From JADLGJ01 sp031423615 (GTDB lineage Bacteria > Omnitrophota > Gorgyraeia > Zapsychrales > JANLHA01), in NCBI GenBank assembly GCA_031423615.1, contig JANPFV010000122.1, positions 1-61,608 of the forward strand: a stretch of DNA of 61,608 nucleotides, written 5' to 3'. Below the pieces are notes generated by a model. The model did not search any database and was not told the DNA's origin. It saw nothing but the letters and a program-made list of their open reading frames with translations. Shown in pieces: positions 1-8,877 of the stretch. Made by a program: the position numbers and the translations under genes. Positions within the stretch are counted from its first letter, which is position 1. Every line of letters starts with the position of its first letter.

Positions 1-253
1 TTATAGGTCGCCAGTTAATCTCCTTAACGGGGTCAATGCCCCAGAAAAAAATACAACCTATAACCTATCTACTCCGAATAATTAATTTTACTCGAAGCTA
101 TCCACCAACTTTCAATTGATTTTTAGCGTATCATCTCCTTATCTTATCAATTAACTAGGAATCCTTGGCTCGCCCCAGTTCTCTTTTCAGGGTTAGATAA
201 AAGGGCTCTTCTTGGGTTTTATATAAGTACTTATTAGACGTATTTGATGCCAT
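1..253 (-). other. Leader-like stretch with no visible gene
   Basis: No open reading frame of note lies here on either strand. It sits downstream of a good leftward promoter, so it is probably the 5' leader of a gene beyond the left edge. On the minus strand it has a GGGG-tcaatg-CCCC hairpin at 29-42 followed by an AAGGAG at 20-25, and a second AAGGAG near 135. I do not recognise a riboswitch class. Confidence 0.35.
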
Positions 254-281
254 AAAATATCAAATCTAGCGGCATTGTCAA
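254..281 (-). promoter_or_regulatory. Sigma70-type promoter reading leftward
   Basis: On the minus strand a perfect TTGACA -35 (276-281) is followed after 16 bp by TATTTT (254-259). It points out of the window to the left, away from the barrel gene, so it likely drives a gene whose start lies before position 1. Confidence 0.5.
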
Positions 282-394
282 GAATAATTTTACCAGAAAT
301 GGCTACCCGAAATGATCACCGAGCCAATGGTAGCAAGTCCCAACCAGCGGGCTACGACCAGTGTTATCTTTATACGTCATAGTTTAACTTATTT

Positions 395-1327
395 CTACCA
401 GTTGATCTCGCTTCTTAAGGTCCACTGATAATCAAGCTCCTGATGCACGCCCCCAAGATTCTGGTAGGCAGGAAATAAGATCGAACTCACAAAACTCATA
501 TGCTTATTGGCTTCACATCTTAAAACTGGGCCCATCAGAAGGGTCGCTCCTCCACTGTCTTTTACCTTCATATCATGGCTGACATCTTTTTGTTCATTCT
601 GACAAACCGCATTTATGCCAAAACGATTCTTAAAAAACCGGACATTGGGATTGAGAAAATAATCCGCGGAAAGCGAAAGCGTCAGGACATCTCCTGCACG
701 AAATTCTTGCTCTCCTTTATTAATAAAAACATAGGATGTATTGGCGGTGAGAACTACCCTTTTCGCCTCGATCTGATAAACCATGCCTAAAATATAATCA
801 AGCGATCCTGATCCCGGCTGGAGTTCCGGTTCAAAAAGATCTCCAACACTATTTTTTTCCTTCGTGGCCCCGGTAGGAAGTTTTAATCCTCCAAGGACAC
901 CTAAAGACTGTGCGTCTTTTATCCACAACCGGTAATCCCCAATCAAATGCGCATCACCCGGCCCTTGAGACCGCTGCCGGGATCCAAGAATAGAATGATT
1001 ATCAACTTCCAAAGAACGACGGACAACGTAGGGAAAATCTAACGTCATCTTCAATCTTTCTGTGGGCCGATAGCCCCATTTGAAATAATGAAAATCTTCG
1101 GTCGTTTTATCATGGACATCGTGGCCGGCATGATGAAGCCCATGCGCCTTATGAGCATCCATGGTCTTCCAATTGTTCTGTTCAAACATATATTCAAATG
1201 AAATTTTCTTTTCTTGAGAATTGACTTTTCCCAATGGCCCTAGCTGTCCAATGGTGCATGTCGTGCAGGCGTAGGCCTTTCCTGCCACAACAAAAATGAC
1301 TATCAATAAAAAAAGATTCCGTTTCAT
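395..1327 (-). CDS. Outer-membrane beta-barrel protein with His-rich loop
   Basis: Function unknown; it looks like an outer-membrane barrel of the Phenol_MetA_deg/transporter type. A hydrophobic signal peptide (about residues 1-20) ends at an ACTTC-type motif, so the mature protein starts with close cysteines. The rest alternates polar and aromatic residues as in amphipathic strands and ends in an aromatic residue (NW), as barrel proteins do. A loop near residues 55-75 has seven histidines and several aspartates, suggesting metal binding. I start at the second ATG (1327) because AGGGAG lies 6 bases before it but abuts the first ATG at 1333. It is the last gene behind the cys operon. Confidence 0.6.
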   Translation of the reverse strand: MKRNLFLLIVIFVVAGKAYACTTCTIGQLGPLGKVNSQEKKISFEYMFEQNNWKTMDAHKAHGLHHAGHDVHDKTTEDFHYFKWGYRPTERLKMTLDFPYVVRRSLEVDNHSILGSRQRSQGPGDAHLIGDYRLWIKDAQSLGVLGGLKLPTGATKEKNSVGDLFEPELQPGSGSLDYILGMVYQIEAKRVVLTANTSYVFINKGEQEFRAGDVLTLSLSADYFLNPNVRFFKNRFGINAVCQNEQKDVSHDMKVKDSGGATLLMGPVLRCEANKHMSFVSSILFPAYQNLGGVHQELDYQWTLRSEINW

Positions 1328-1355
1328 AAACATCTCCCTGAGGATGGATTGAAAA

Positions 1356-1748
1356 TTAGAGAATAGAGTCGGCCATTAAGAAGGGTTCGGCCTTAGGGAC
1401 GTGCTCGACGGATTTAGCAATAACGAAGGAATAAAGGTTTGGAGTACAGAAGAAGAAATTAAAAGCAGATAAAATACATTTATTAGAGAACTGGGCGGCG
1501 AGAAAATTTTCGCCCCCTCCCGAAGACGAGGTTTCCTTCTCGGTCCCTGACGGATAATTCACAATAATTTTTTTAGCCGCGTCTTTATGACCTTGAGTCG
1601 TATGCGAACACAAACACATGGCGCGCTGGCCTCCGCAGACCTTCTTTTCATCAGCAGCTTTGATAAAAACTCCCAATGGCACAATCCACAAGATAAAAGC
1701 GACGGTTATAAGAATATTTCCCCAGGGCCGCATAAAGGATACCGTCAC
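1356..1748 (-). CDS. Small Cys-rich membrane-anchored protein
   Basis: Unrecognised, about 130 residues. One membrane segment lies near residues 12-30, followed by a cluster CGG...MCLCSH that could bind metal, a Gly/Ser-rich linker and a second hydrophobic stretch near residue 95. The start is GTG at 1748: the sequence TTAGGAGAAATTGTG gives a strong ribosome site that overlaps the cysK stop codon, so it is probably translated by coupling to cysK. With the barrel gene just downstream it may form a metal- or sulfur-related envelope pair; this is inference from position only. Confidence 0.5.
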   Translation of the reverse strand: MTVSFMRPWGNILITVAFILWIVPLGVFIKAADEKKVCGGQRAMCLCSHTTQGHKDAAKKIIVNYPSGTEKETSSSGGGENFLAAQFSNKCILSAFNFFFCTPNLYSFVIAKSVEHVPKAEPFLMADSIL

Positions 1749-1756
1749 AATTTCTC

Positions 1757-2692
1757 CTAACTGCGAAATTCGGCGAACAAGTCGGTGGACAAATATCTTT
1801 CGCCGGTGCTCGGAATAATCGCAACGATGAGTTTTCCCTTACTTTCCGGACGCTTGGCAACTTCTAAGGCTGCATAAACCGCGGCGCCCGAGGAAATCCC
1901 GCCAAGGATTCCTTCTTCGCGAATCAACCGCTTAGCGTAGGCAAAAGCTTGGTCATTTTCAACTTGGATAATTTCATCAATCAATTGAGTATTCAAAATA
2001 CTCGGCACAAACCCCGCGCCGATTCCTTGAATTTTGTGCGGACCCGCCGGGCCACCGGAAAGCACCGGGGACCCTTTGGGTTCGATAGCAATGGCTTTAA
2101 ATGTTGGTTTACGTTCTTTGATGACACTCGCCACACCGGTTAACGTGCCGCCCGTCCCGATCCCGGATATCAAAATGTCAACTTGACCGTCGGTATCTCG
2201 CCAAATTTCTTCCGCCGTTGTTTTCCGATGTATTTTTGGGTTCGCCGGATTATCAAATTGCTGCGGTTGAAAATAGTTCGGGTTTGACTCGGCCAATTCC
2301 TTTGCCTTAGCAATAGCACCCTTCATCCCTTCGGAGCCCGGCGTCAAAATCAAAGTTGCTCCCAAAGCCCGCAGTAATGCGCGGCGTTCCAGACTCATCG
2401 TTTCCGGCATAGTCAAAATCAGCTTGTAACCTTTAACGGCCGCGACAAAGGCCAATGCGATTCCCGTATTTCCGGAGGTGGGTTCGACAATGGTTGTTTT
2501 TCCCTTGATGATCTGGCCCGCTTTCTCTCCCGCCTCAATCATGGCTAAACCGATACGGTCCTTGACCGAACTCAAGGGATTAAAAAATTCCAATTTCAAA
2601 ACAATGTCGGCGTGGGCCCCTTCGTTCATCTTATTTAGACGAACCAAGGGTGTATTGCCAATCAACTCCGTGATGTTATTCGCGATTTTCAT
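1757..2692 (-). CDS. cysK: Cysteine synthase A (O-acetylserine sulfhydrylase)
   Basis: PLP enzyme that makes L-cysteine from O-acetylserine and sulfide in the cytoplasm, the last step of sulfate assimilation. About 311 residues, the normal family length. The PLP lysine is K44 in the NPLSSVKDR motif, with the substrate loop PTSGNTG at about 71-77 and the phosphate-binding GIGTGGT later. I start at ATG 2692, not at the in-frame ATG 2719 inside cysA, because GGAAAGGA sits about 7-14 bases upstream and the protein then begins at the family's usual N-terminus. It follows the sulfate transporter genes directly, so uptake and incorporation are co-expressed. Confidence 0.93.
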   Translation of the reverse strand: MKIANNITELIGNTPLVRLNKMNEGAHADIVLKLEFFNPLSSVKDRIGLAMIEAGEKAGQIIKGKTTIVEPTSGNTGIALAFVAAVKGYKLILTMPETMSLERRALLRALGATLILTPGSEGMKGAIAKAKELAESNPNYFQPQQFDNPANPKIHRKTTAEEIWRDTDGQVDILISGIGTGGTLTGVASVIKERKPTFKAIAIEPKGSPVLSGGPAGPHKIQGIGAGFVPSILNTQLIDEIIQVENDQAFAYAKRLIREEGILGGISSGAAVYAALEVAKRPESKGKLIVAIIPSTGERYLSTDLFAEFRS

Positions 2693-2708
2693 ATTGCGGT
2701 CCTTTCCA

Positions 2709-3746
2709 TTAGATATCATATTCGCTATAAGTTATGTTTTTAGGAGTTAGAAAAACGTGTTCATTGCGTTGGAGTCGTAAACTTTTATATTCTTCCTGAG
2801 AAATTTCTGCTTGCACCAATTGTCCGTCGCTGGTTACCGCGTCTATTTTAACCACCGACCCGGCGGGATTGATGAAAGAAATCTGGGCTTTAAGAGAATT
2901 AGCGCCCGCCGCTTGACGCGTGACCGTTAATTCGTGCGGCCGGACATATATTTTTGTGATTTTAGGAGTGGCCGTCGCCTCGCTTGCGGCCGCCCCTGAC
3001 TCTTCCGCACGGCCGTGAAAAAGATTCACGCTTCCTAAAAAGTTTAAAACAAAAAGATTCGCCGGATTGTGATAAACCTGCTCGGGAGTTCCCACCTGTT
3101 CGATTTTTCCTTTATTCATGACCACGATACGGTCGGCAACTTCCAGAGCTTCCTCCTGATCATGGGTCACAAACAACGTCGTAATATGTAAATCGTCATG
3201 AAAACGACGCAGCCATTGACGAAGTTCTTTTCGCACTTTGGCGTCGAGAGAACCAAACGGCTCATCAAGCAACAGGACCTTTGGCTCAACAGCCAAAGCC
3301 CGCGCCAACGCAATACGCTGGCGTTGACCTCCGGACAATTGGGAAGGAAAACGATTGGCGACCCATTCCAATTGCACCAGCCGTAAAAGTTCTTTGACTC
3401 TCGCCCTGATCTTTTCTTCCGTCGGACGAAGGGCTTTAGGTTTGACACGTAAACCAAAAGCGATATTCTCAAAGACCGTCATGTGGCGAAACAAAGCGTA
3501 ATGTTGAAAAACAAAACCCACATTGCGGTCTTTGGTTTTTTCTTCCTTCACATCTTTGCCATGAAAAAAAATTTCTCCCTGATCAGCATTTTCCAATCCC
3601 GCGATGATTCGCAACAAAGTGGTTTTCCCAGACCCCGACGGGCCCAGCAAAGCGATGAGCTCGCCCGTCTCAATCTTAAGGTCAATGTTTTCCAGGGCCT
3701 GAAAAGAACCGAATGTCTTGGCGATCTGTTTGACTTCGATACTCAC
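2709..3746 (-). CDS. cysA: Sulfate/thiosulfate ABC transporter ATPase
   Basis: ATP-binding subunit that powers sulfate or thiosulfate import with CysT and CysW. Walker A GPSGSGKT (about 35-42), ABC signature LSGGQ (137-141) and Walker B LLLDEP (158-163) are intact. The C-terminal part (about 240-345) is a TOBE-like domain, typical of CysA. The start overlaps the cysW stop by 4 bases (ATGA type), indicating translational coupling. Molybdate or other CysA-like importers share the fold, but the CysT/CysW/CysP neighbours make sulfate the best call. Confidence 0.92.
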   Translation of the reverse strand: MSIEVKQIAKTFGSFQALENIDLKIETGELIALLGPSGSGKTTLLRIIAGLENADQGEIFFHGKDVKEEKTKDRNVGFVFQHYALFRHMTVFENIAFGLRVKPKALRPTEEKIRARVKELLRLVQLEWVANRFPSQLSGGQRQRIALARALAVEPKVLLLDEPFGSLDAKVRKELRQWLRRFHDDLHITTLFVTHDQEEALEVADRIVVMNKGKIEQVGTPEQVYHNPANLFVLNFLGSVNLFHGRAEESGAAASEATATPKITKIYVRPHELTVTRQAAGANSLKAQISFINPAGSVVKIDAVTSDGQLVQAEISQEEYKSLRLQRNEHVFLTPKNITYSEYDI

Positions 3747-4591
3747 GCAGATTTCTCCATTTTAAGCGCCGCTTTTAATTCGGCACGATATTGATATTCT
3801 ACAAGAGACTTCAAAAACAATGTGAATACGGCCAGCAAAGCCAGCAAGGACGCCGCAGCAAAAGCCGCGGTAAAATTGTATTCATTATACAAAATTTCAA
3901 TATGCAAAGGCAAAGTGTTGGTTTGTCCGCGGATGTGACCGGACACGACGGATACGGCTCCGAACTCTCCCATGGCCCGCGCGTTGCAAATAATGACACC
4001 GTAAAGCAGACCCCACTTGATATTGGGCAATGTAACCCGTAAAAATGTTTGCCATCCATTCGCCCCGAGGGTCAGAGCGGCTTCTTCCTCTTCATTGCCC
4101 AAAGTTTTCATGACCGGGATCAATTCGCGGGCCACCAGTGGGAAGGTCACAAAAATCGTCGCTAAAATAATGGCGGGCGGTGCAAAAATAATTTTAATCC
4201 CATGTTCCATAAGCCAGGGACCCCAAGCGCCTTGCGCTCCAAACAGGAGGACATAAATCAACCCAGAAATGACCGGCGAAACCGAAAGCGGAAGATCAAT
4301 CAAGGTTGTCAAAAAATTCTTTCCCCAAAAATTAAATTTAGCAATCGCCCACGAAGCCGCAATTCCGAAAACAACATTGAGCGGAACAGCCACCAAAGCC
4401 GTGATCACCGTCAAGCGAATCGCGGAAAGCGCGTCGGGATTATTCAGCGACTGGAAATAAACCGCGATCCCTTTGTTCAATCCGGTCATAAAGACCATGA
4501 CAAGGGGAAGAAAAATAAAAAAACCCAGGAAGGTCAAAGCCGTGCCAATCAATGTCCAACGCACCCCAGCGTGTTCCGTTCGGCTGGCCAT
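3743..4591 (-). CDS. cysW: Sulfate ABC transporter permease CysW
   Basis: Inner-membrane permease that pairs with CysT to form the sulfate channel. About 282 residues with six predicted membrane helices. The EAA loop that docks the ATPase is seen as the stretch around EEEAALTLGANGWQTF (about 168-183), followed by GEFGAV (about 210). It lies 1 base after cysT and overlaps cysA by 4 bases. Confidence 0.92.
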   Translation of the reverse strand: MASRTEHAGVRWTLIGTALTFLGFFIFLPLVMVFMTGLNKGIAVYFQSLNNPDALSAIRLTVITALVAVPLNVVFGIAASWAIAKFNFWGKNFLTTLIDLPLSVSPVISGLIYVLLFGAQGAWGPWLMEHGIKIIFAPPAIILATIFVTFPLVARELIPVMKTLGNEEEEAALTLGANGWQTFLRVTLPNIKWGLLYGVIICNARAMGEFGAVSVVSGHIRGQTNTLPLHIEILYNEYNFTAAFAAASLLALLAVFTLFLKSLVEYQYRAELKAALKMEKSA

Positions 4592-4592
4592 A

Positions 4593-5426
4593 TCAGTTCA
4601 TTCCTATCCTTTTTGCGAACAGCCACTGCAAATAATTGATGAGTCCTAGCAAAGTAAAAGAAATGAATAGCATCACCAGGGCTATGGCCGTAGCGCCGGC
4701 GTAATCGTATTGTTCCAATTTAGACATAATAAGCAGAGGCGCAATTTCCGTTTTACCTGGCATATTGCCGGCGATAAAAATAACCGAACCGTATTCTCCG
4801 ATACCCCGGGCAAACGCCAAAGCAAATCCCGTAATCAAGGGAGGAATAAGATTGGGGAAAATGATTTTTGTAAAAACTTGCCAGCGGTTCGCGCCCAGAC
4901 TGCCCGCCGCGTCTTCCAATTCCCCGTCGATCTCTTGCAGAACGGGTTCAATGGTTCGCACCACAAAGGGCAAACCGATAAAGATCAAAGCCAAAGTAAC
5001 GCCCAAGGCACTGTAGGCCGATTGAATGCCGACAGCATACAGATATTTTCCGACCCATCCATTGGGGCTATAAAGCGAAGTCAGTGCGATCCCCGCAACA
5101 GCCGTCGGCAGGGCCAAGGGGAAGTCGACTAAGGCGTCGATAATTTTCTTCCCCGGGAAATGATAGCGCGCCAAAACCCAGGCGATCAAAAATCCAAAAA
5201 TAACATTCACCCCTCCCGCAATAAAACTGACCCCGAAACTCATGCGATAGGCAGCCAGGGTCCGCGGATTAATAATGACCTCCACAAAACGATCCCATCC
5301 CATCGTCGATGTCTTAAGAAAAAGCATGGACAAAGGAATGAGGACAATCAAGCTCAGGTAGAAAACAGTGTAACCTAAAGCAAGATTAAAACCGGGCAGC
5401 GTAGATTTTTGTTTTAAAAGGAGCAT
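4593..5426 (-). CDS. cysT: Sulfate ABC transporter permease CysT
   Basis: Partner permease of CysW. From ATG 5426 it has about 277 residues, the normal CysT length. An open frame runs a further 58 codons upstream into the cysP gene, but that part is cysP read in another frame; the chosen start is 1 base after the cysP stop and has GGGAA 5 bases upstream. Six helices and the EAA loop (ELEDAAGSLGANRWQVF region) and GEYGSV are visible. Confidence 0.92.
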   Translation of the reverse strand: MLLLKQKSTLPGFNLALGYTVFYLSLIVLIPLSMLFLKTSTMGWDRFVEVIINPRTLAAYRMSFGVSFIAGGVNVIFGFLIAWVLARYHFPGKKIIDALVDFPLALPTAVAGIALTSLYSPNGWVGKYLYAVGIQSAYSALGVTLALIFIGLPFVVRTIEPVLQEIDGELEDAAGSLGANRWQVFTKIIFPNLIPPLITGFALAFARGIGEYGSVIFIAGNMPGKTEIAPLLIMSKLEQYDYAGATAIALVMLFISFTLLGLINYLQWLFAKRIGMN

Positions 5427-5427
5427 C

Positions 5428-6435
5428 TTAATTCCCATAAATTTGGTCGAAAGTCCCTTTATCAGCAAAATGTGTTCTTTGCGCTTTCTGCCATCCGCCA
5501 AAAACCTCGTCGACAGTAAATAAAGAAACCGCCTGAAATTTATCGGCGTACTTTTTCGCGACAGCGTCCGATCGAGGACGATAATAATTTTTTGCCGCAA
5601 TCTTTTGACCTTCCTCAGAATAAAGATAATTTAAATATTCTTGGGCGGCTTTCGTTGTTCCGTGACGGCTGGCATTACGTTCCACAACTGCAACTGGCGG
5701 TTCGGCCAAAATGCTTATAGACGGCATAATGATTTCCAACTTGTCCGGGCCTAACTCCTTGACCGCAAGATACGCCTCATTTTCCCAAGAAATGAGAACA
5801 TCCCCGATCCCGCGTTCGGCAAAAGTCGTTGTTGCCCCCCGTGCACCGGAATCAAGCACCGAAACATTCTTAAAAATCGCTTTCAAGAAATTTTGGGCCT
5901 TGGCTTCATCATTGCCCCACTTCTTTAATGCATACCCCCAAGCCGCCAAATAGTTCCAGCGCGCCCCGCCGGAAGTCTTAGGATTAGGCGTAATAACGTT
6001 AATCCCAGGCTTGGCCAAATCGTCCCAATCTTTGATGTTCTTTGGATTTCCTTTTCGAACTACGAGGACAATGGTTGACGTATAAGGCGAACTATTATAC
6101 GGTAATTCTTTCTGCCATTGGACGGAGAGCAGTCCCGACCTTTCAGCTATGGAATCAATGTCGTACGCTAAAGCGAGTGTCACCACATCGGCGTCGAGCC
6201 CGTCGATAACCCCGCGGGCCTGTTTACCTGATCCCCCATGAGACTGATTGATCGTAATTTTTTCACCGCTTACTTCCTGCCAATGTTTGCTGAATGCTTT
6301 GTTATACTCTTCATAGAGTTCGCGGGTCGGATCATAAGAAACATTTAAAAGCGTTATATTTTTTGCCGCGTGAACTGGCGAAATGCCAATCACAAAAATC
6401 CAAAACAATAAAATTATAAAAAATATTTTACTCAT
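5428..6435 (-). CDS. cysP: Periplasmic sulfate-binding protein
   Basis: Solute-binding protein that delivers sulfate or thiosulfate to CysTWA. A signal peptide covers residues 1-23 (cleavage near HAA). The family motif NQSHGGSGKQAR appears near residues 63-74, and ALAYDID near 88-94. About 335 residues, as in Sbp/CysP. CysP and Sbp cannot be told apart by eye, so thiosulfate versus sulfate preference is open. It is the first transporter gene after the Rrf2 regulator, 41 bases downstream of it. Confidence 0.9.
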   Translation of the reverse strand: MSKIFFIILLFWIFVIGISPVHAAKNITLLNVSYDPTRELYEEYNKAFSKHWQEVSGEKITINQSHGGSGKQARGVIDGLDADVVTLALAYDIDSIAERSGLLSVQWQKELPYNSSPYTSTIVLVVRKGNPKNIKDWDDLAKPGINVITPNPKTSGGARWNYLAAWGYALKKWGNDEAKAQNFLKAIFKNVSVLDSGARGATTTFAERGIGDVLISWENEAYLAVKELGPDKLEIIMPSISILAEPPVAVVERNASRHGTTKAAQEYLNYLYSEEGQKIAAKNYYRPRSDAVAKKYADKFQAVSLFTVDEVFGGWQKAQRTHFADKGTFDQIYGN

Positions 6436-6476
6436 CTTTTCATCCTTCCTCTTACGTCGCCGCCTTGTTCCACCGC

Positions 6477-6932
6477 TTAAATTTGATAATGCAATGTCAT
6501 TTCGGAATTTTGACTGTCGGCTTTTTGAATCACATCTTCTAAACTGGTTTTATCCAAAATATTAGCCATTGCATCTCGGACTTCCTTCATAACGATGCGT
6601 ATCCCGCAATAATTTTCCTCCCGGCATTCCTCACACTTGCTATAGGCATGCTGGCTAACACACGCCACAGGAGCTATAGTTCCATCAAGAATTCTAATAA
6701 TCTGCCCCATCTTTATATCTCTTGGATGCTTATATAGGGAATATCCTCCACCTTTGCCTTTTTTACTTTCAAGAAATCCTTGCTTCTTAAGATCCAGCAA
6801 AATAGCCTCTAAAAATTTCTTTGGAATGCGCTCTTCGATAGCGAGATCAGAAATCAAGACCGGACCCTTATTGTAATGGCGGGCCAAATGTATAAGGGCG
6901 TGTAATCCGTATTTTGTTCTTTTTGAAATCAT
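6477..6932 (-). CDS. Rrf2-family transcriptional regulator, probable sulfur-assimilation control
   Basis: DNA-binding regulator of 151 residues in the Rrf2 family (IscR, CymR, NsrR). A winged helix occupies residues 1-70. Cysteines at 91, 100, 103 and 109 form a cluster like the Fe-S ligands of IscR/NsrR, unlike B. subtilis CymR, which lacks them. It is the first gene of the cys operon and shares its promoter, so autoregulation together with control of cysP-cysK is likely. Sensing of an Fe-S cluster state or of cysteine supply is inference. Confidence 0.82.
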   Translation of the reverse strand: MISKRTKYGLHALIHLARHYNKGPVLISDLAIEERIPKKFLEAILLDLKKQGFLESKKGKGGGYSLYKHPRDIKMGQIIRILDGTIAPVACVSQHAYSKCEECREENYCGIRIVMKEVRDAMANILDKTSLEDVIQKADSQNSEMTLHYQI

Positions 6933-6961
6933 AATATCTATAATGCCTATCGATTTAGTAG

Positions 6962-6990
6962 AGAATATGATTTAATTCATTATTTGTCAA
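6962..6990 (-). promoter_or_regulatory. Promoter of the Rrf2-cys operon
   Basis: Minus strand TTGACA (6985-6990), 17 bp, TATTCT (6962-6967), about 30 bases upstream of the Rrf2 start. Just downstream is TATCGAT in a weak dyad (6946-6956); a second TATCGAT lies near 7098. These could be regulator sites, but I see no strong palindrome. Confidence 0.65.
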
Positions 6991-7126
6991 GAAAATTTTA
7001 AAATAGGAAAAAAGAGAAGATTTTGGGAAAGAAGAATTAATGAACGCGCTGTGCAAATATTACTGATTCGACTCATTGAATCAGCAAGCATTAATCATAT
7101 CGATAAATCAAAAATTGCCCACGGCG

Positions 7127-8122
7127 TTAATGAGGAAAAATATGATAACCCACTAAATAAGCCAAAGCGGACAAAAGAGCTGCGCAGGGAATAGTGATTA
7201 TCCACGCCCAGACAATTCGTCCGGCGACACCCCAACGAACCGCACTCAAACGACGCAAAGAACCAACCCCCATAATCGCGCCGGTAATAGTATGCGTTGT
7301 ACTAACCGGGACTCCCATTGCCGAAGATGAAAACAAGGTCACGGCTGCGCCTAATTCCGCGCAGAATCCATCCACCGGACGTAATTTTGCAACTTTTTGT
7401 CCCATGGTTTTAACGATGCGCCATCCGCCGAACATTGTCCCTAAAGAAATCACAGTATAGCAGGCCACAACAACCCACCCGGGAACATAGAATTCTTTGC
7501 CCAACAATCCCGCACTGAACAAAAGACTCGCAATAATGCCCATTGTTTTTTGGGCGTCATTCCCGCCGTGCCCCATACTATAAAAAGCCGCCGAAATCAG
7601 CTGACCCTTGCGAAAAAAGTGGTCGACCTTACTGGGAATACTCTTGCGAAAAATCCAATGAACCGCCACCCCAAATAAAAGCCCCAAAGACAACCCGACA
7701 ATGGGCGAAACAAAAATAAAAATCACAGTTTTAAAAATACCTTTGGCAACCAATGCACTGGGACCGGCTTTCACCAAAGCCGCACCGATCATTCCTCCAA
7801 TCAAAGCATGCGAAGAGCTCGTCGGTAAACCAAAAAACCACGTGATCAAATTCCATCCGCACGCGCCAAACAGGGTTCCGAAAATAATGGCCTGATCTAC
7901 AATCGCGATATCAATGATCCCTTTTCCTATGGTATTAGCCACATGATGACCAAAGAAGAAATAAGCCAACAGATTAAAAAACGCGGCCCAGATCACAGCA
8001 AAGCGGGGAGAAAGAACGCGGGTCGACACGACGGTCGCTATAGAATTAGCGGAATCATGAAACCCATTTAGGAAATCAAACAAGAGGGCCAAGCCGATAA
8101 GAAAAATAATACTTTCTGTCAT
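7127..8122 (-). CDS. pit: Pit-family inorganic phosphate permease
   Basis: Low-affinity phosphate/cation symporter of the PiT (PF01384) family in the inner membrane. The two family signature repeats are visible: the GFHDSANSIATVVSTR region (about 21-36) and the VPVSTTHTITGAI region (about 273-285). About 331 residues and ten hydrophobic segments. The DUF47 gene ends 3 bases upstream, a standard Pit pairing. The location next to the cys operon could hint at sulfate transport (CysP-type Pit proteins), but the DUF47 partner favours phosphate. Confidence 0.87.
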   Translation of the reverse strand: MTESIIFLIGLALLFDFLNGFHDSANSIATVVSTRVLSPRFAVIWAAFFNLLAYFFFGHHVANTIGKGIIDIAIVDQAIIFGTLFGACGWNLITWFFGLPTSSSHALIGGMIGAALVKAGPSALVAKGIFKTVIFIFVSPIVGLSLGLLFGVAVHWIFRKSIPSKVDHFFRKGQLISAAFYSMGHGGNDAQKTMGIIASLLFSAGLLGKEFYVPGWVVVACYTVISLGTMFGGWRIVKTMGQKVAKLRPVDGFCAELGAAVTLFSSSAMGVPVSTTHTITGAIMGVGSLRRLSAVRWGVAGRIVWAWIITIPCAALLSALAYLVGYHIFPH

Positions 8123-8125
8123 AGA

Positions 8126-8755
8126 TTAGGCGTGTTTGACGAGAATAGATTCAACAACATGGGCCACATCCTCGCAAATGTCGAGGATGGTTTCGGCGTC
8201 TTCATAAATTTCTTTCCATTTGATCAATGCAATGGGGTCGGTAGACGTTTCAAAAAGTTCGCCGAGAACAACATCCCGCAAAGCGTCGCCGACGTTTTCC
8301 AAGCGGTTAACCTCTACGCACGACTCCAAAACTGACTTGGAATTTTTCATAGAACGCAGACCGCGAACAGCCGAAGCGACCGCCCAAACGGATTCTTCAA
8401 TGAGCGCCGCAAAACGAATGAGCTGTTTGTCGCCGCCCTTTATTTTATAAATCTTCATCCTTCCGACGAGACTGTCGATAGTATCAATAATGTCATCAAT
8501 CTCTTTGGTCAAGGCATGAATATCTTCGCGGTCAAAAGGTGTGATGAAACTCTTGTTGAGTTGCTCCATGATGCCATGGGAAGCCTCATCACCCTGATGT
8601 TCGATGATTTGAATCTTTTTAAAAACGGCTTCGTCAAGAGGGCCGGAAGTATTGGCTATATCCGTGAGCGTCTTGGCGGCCTCAACAGCGCGGTCTACCT
8701 GCTTATCGAAAAGGTCAAAGAAGTTAAAATCTTCCGGCAGAAATTTAAAAAGCAT
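8126..8755 (-). CDS. DUF47/PhoU-like Pit accessory protein
   Basis: Cytosolic helical-bundle protein (PF01865, YkaA-like) that accompanies Pit transporters and probably modulates phosphate uptake. About 209 residues from ATG 8755. An upstream in-frame start at 8797 is rejected because AAGGAGA lies 8 bases before 8755 and the family normally begins with an FxxLLP-like motif, here FKFLPED. Acidic pairs such as EDAETILDICEDVAHVVE form the metal-binding face in PhoU-like folds. Confidence 0.85.
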   Translation of the reverse strand: MLFKFLPEDFNFFDLFDKQVDRAVEAAKTLTDIANTSGPLDEAVFKKIQIIEHQGDEASHGIMEQLNKSFITPFDREDIHALTKEIDDIIDTIDSLVGRMKIYKIKGGDKQLIRFAALIEESVWAVASAVRGLRSMKNSKSVLESCVEVNRLENVGDALRDVVLGELFETSTDPIALIKWKEIYEDAETILDICEDVAHVVESILVKHA

Positions 8756-8877
8756 GGTTTGTCTTCTCCTTATAAATAAAGCCAATTCATATTTCAAAAG
8801 CCATCTCCCTGAGGAGCATTATGCCCGGATCTTTTGAAAAATCAAATTTTTTCTTAAGGAATGGCCTGTCAGAATTT

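Noticed and set aside
7001..7126. Protein-like frame continuing into the pit 3' end on the plus strand
   Set aside because: No start codon or ribosome site, overlaps the pit coding end, and is too short to be supported.
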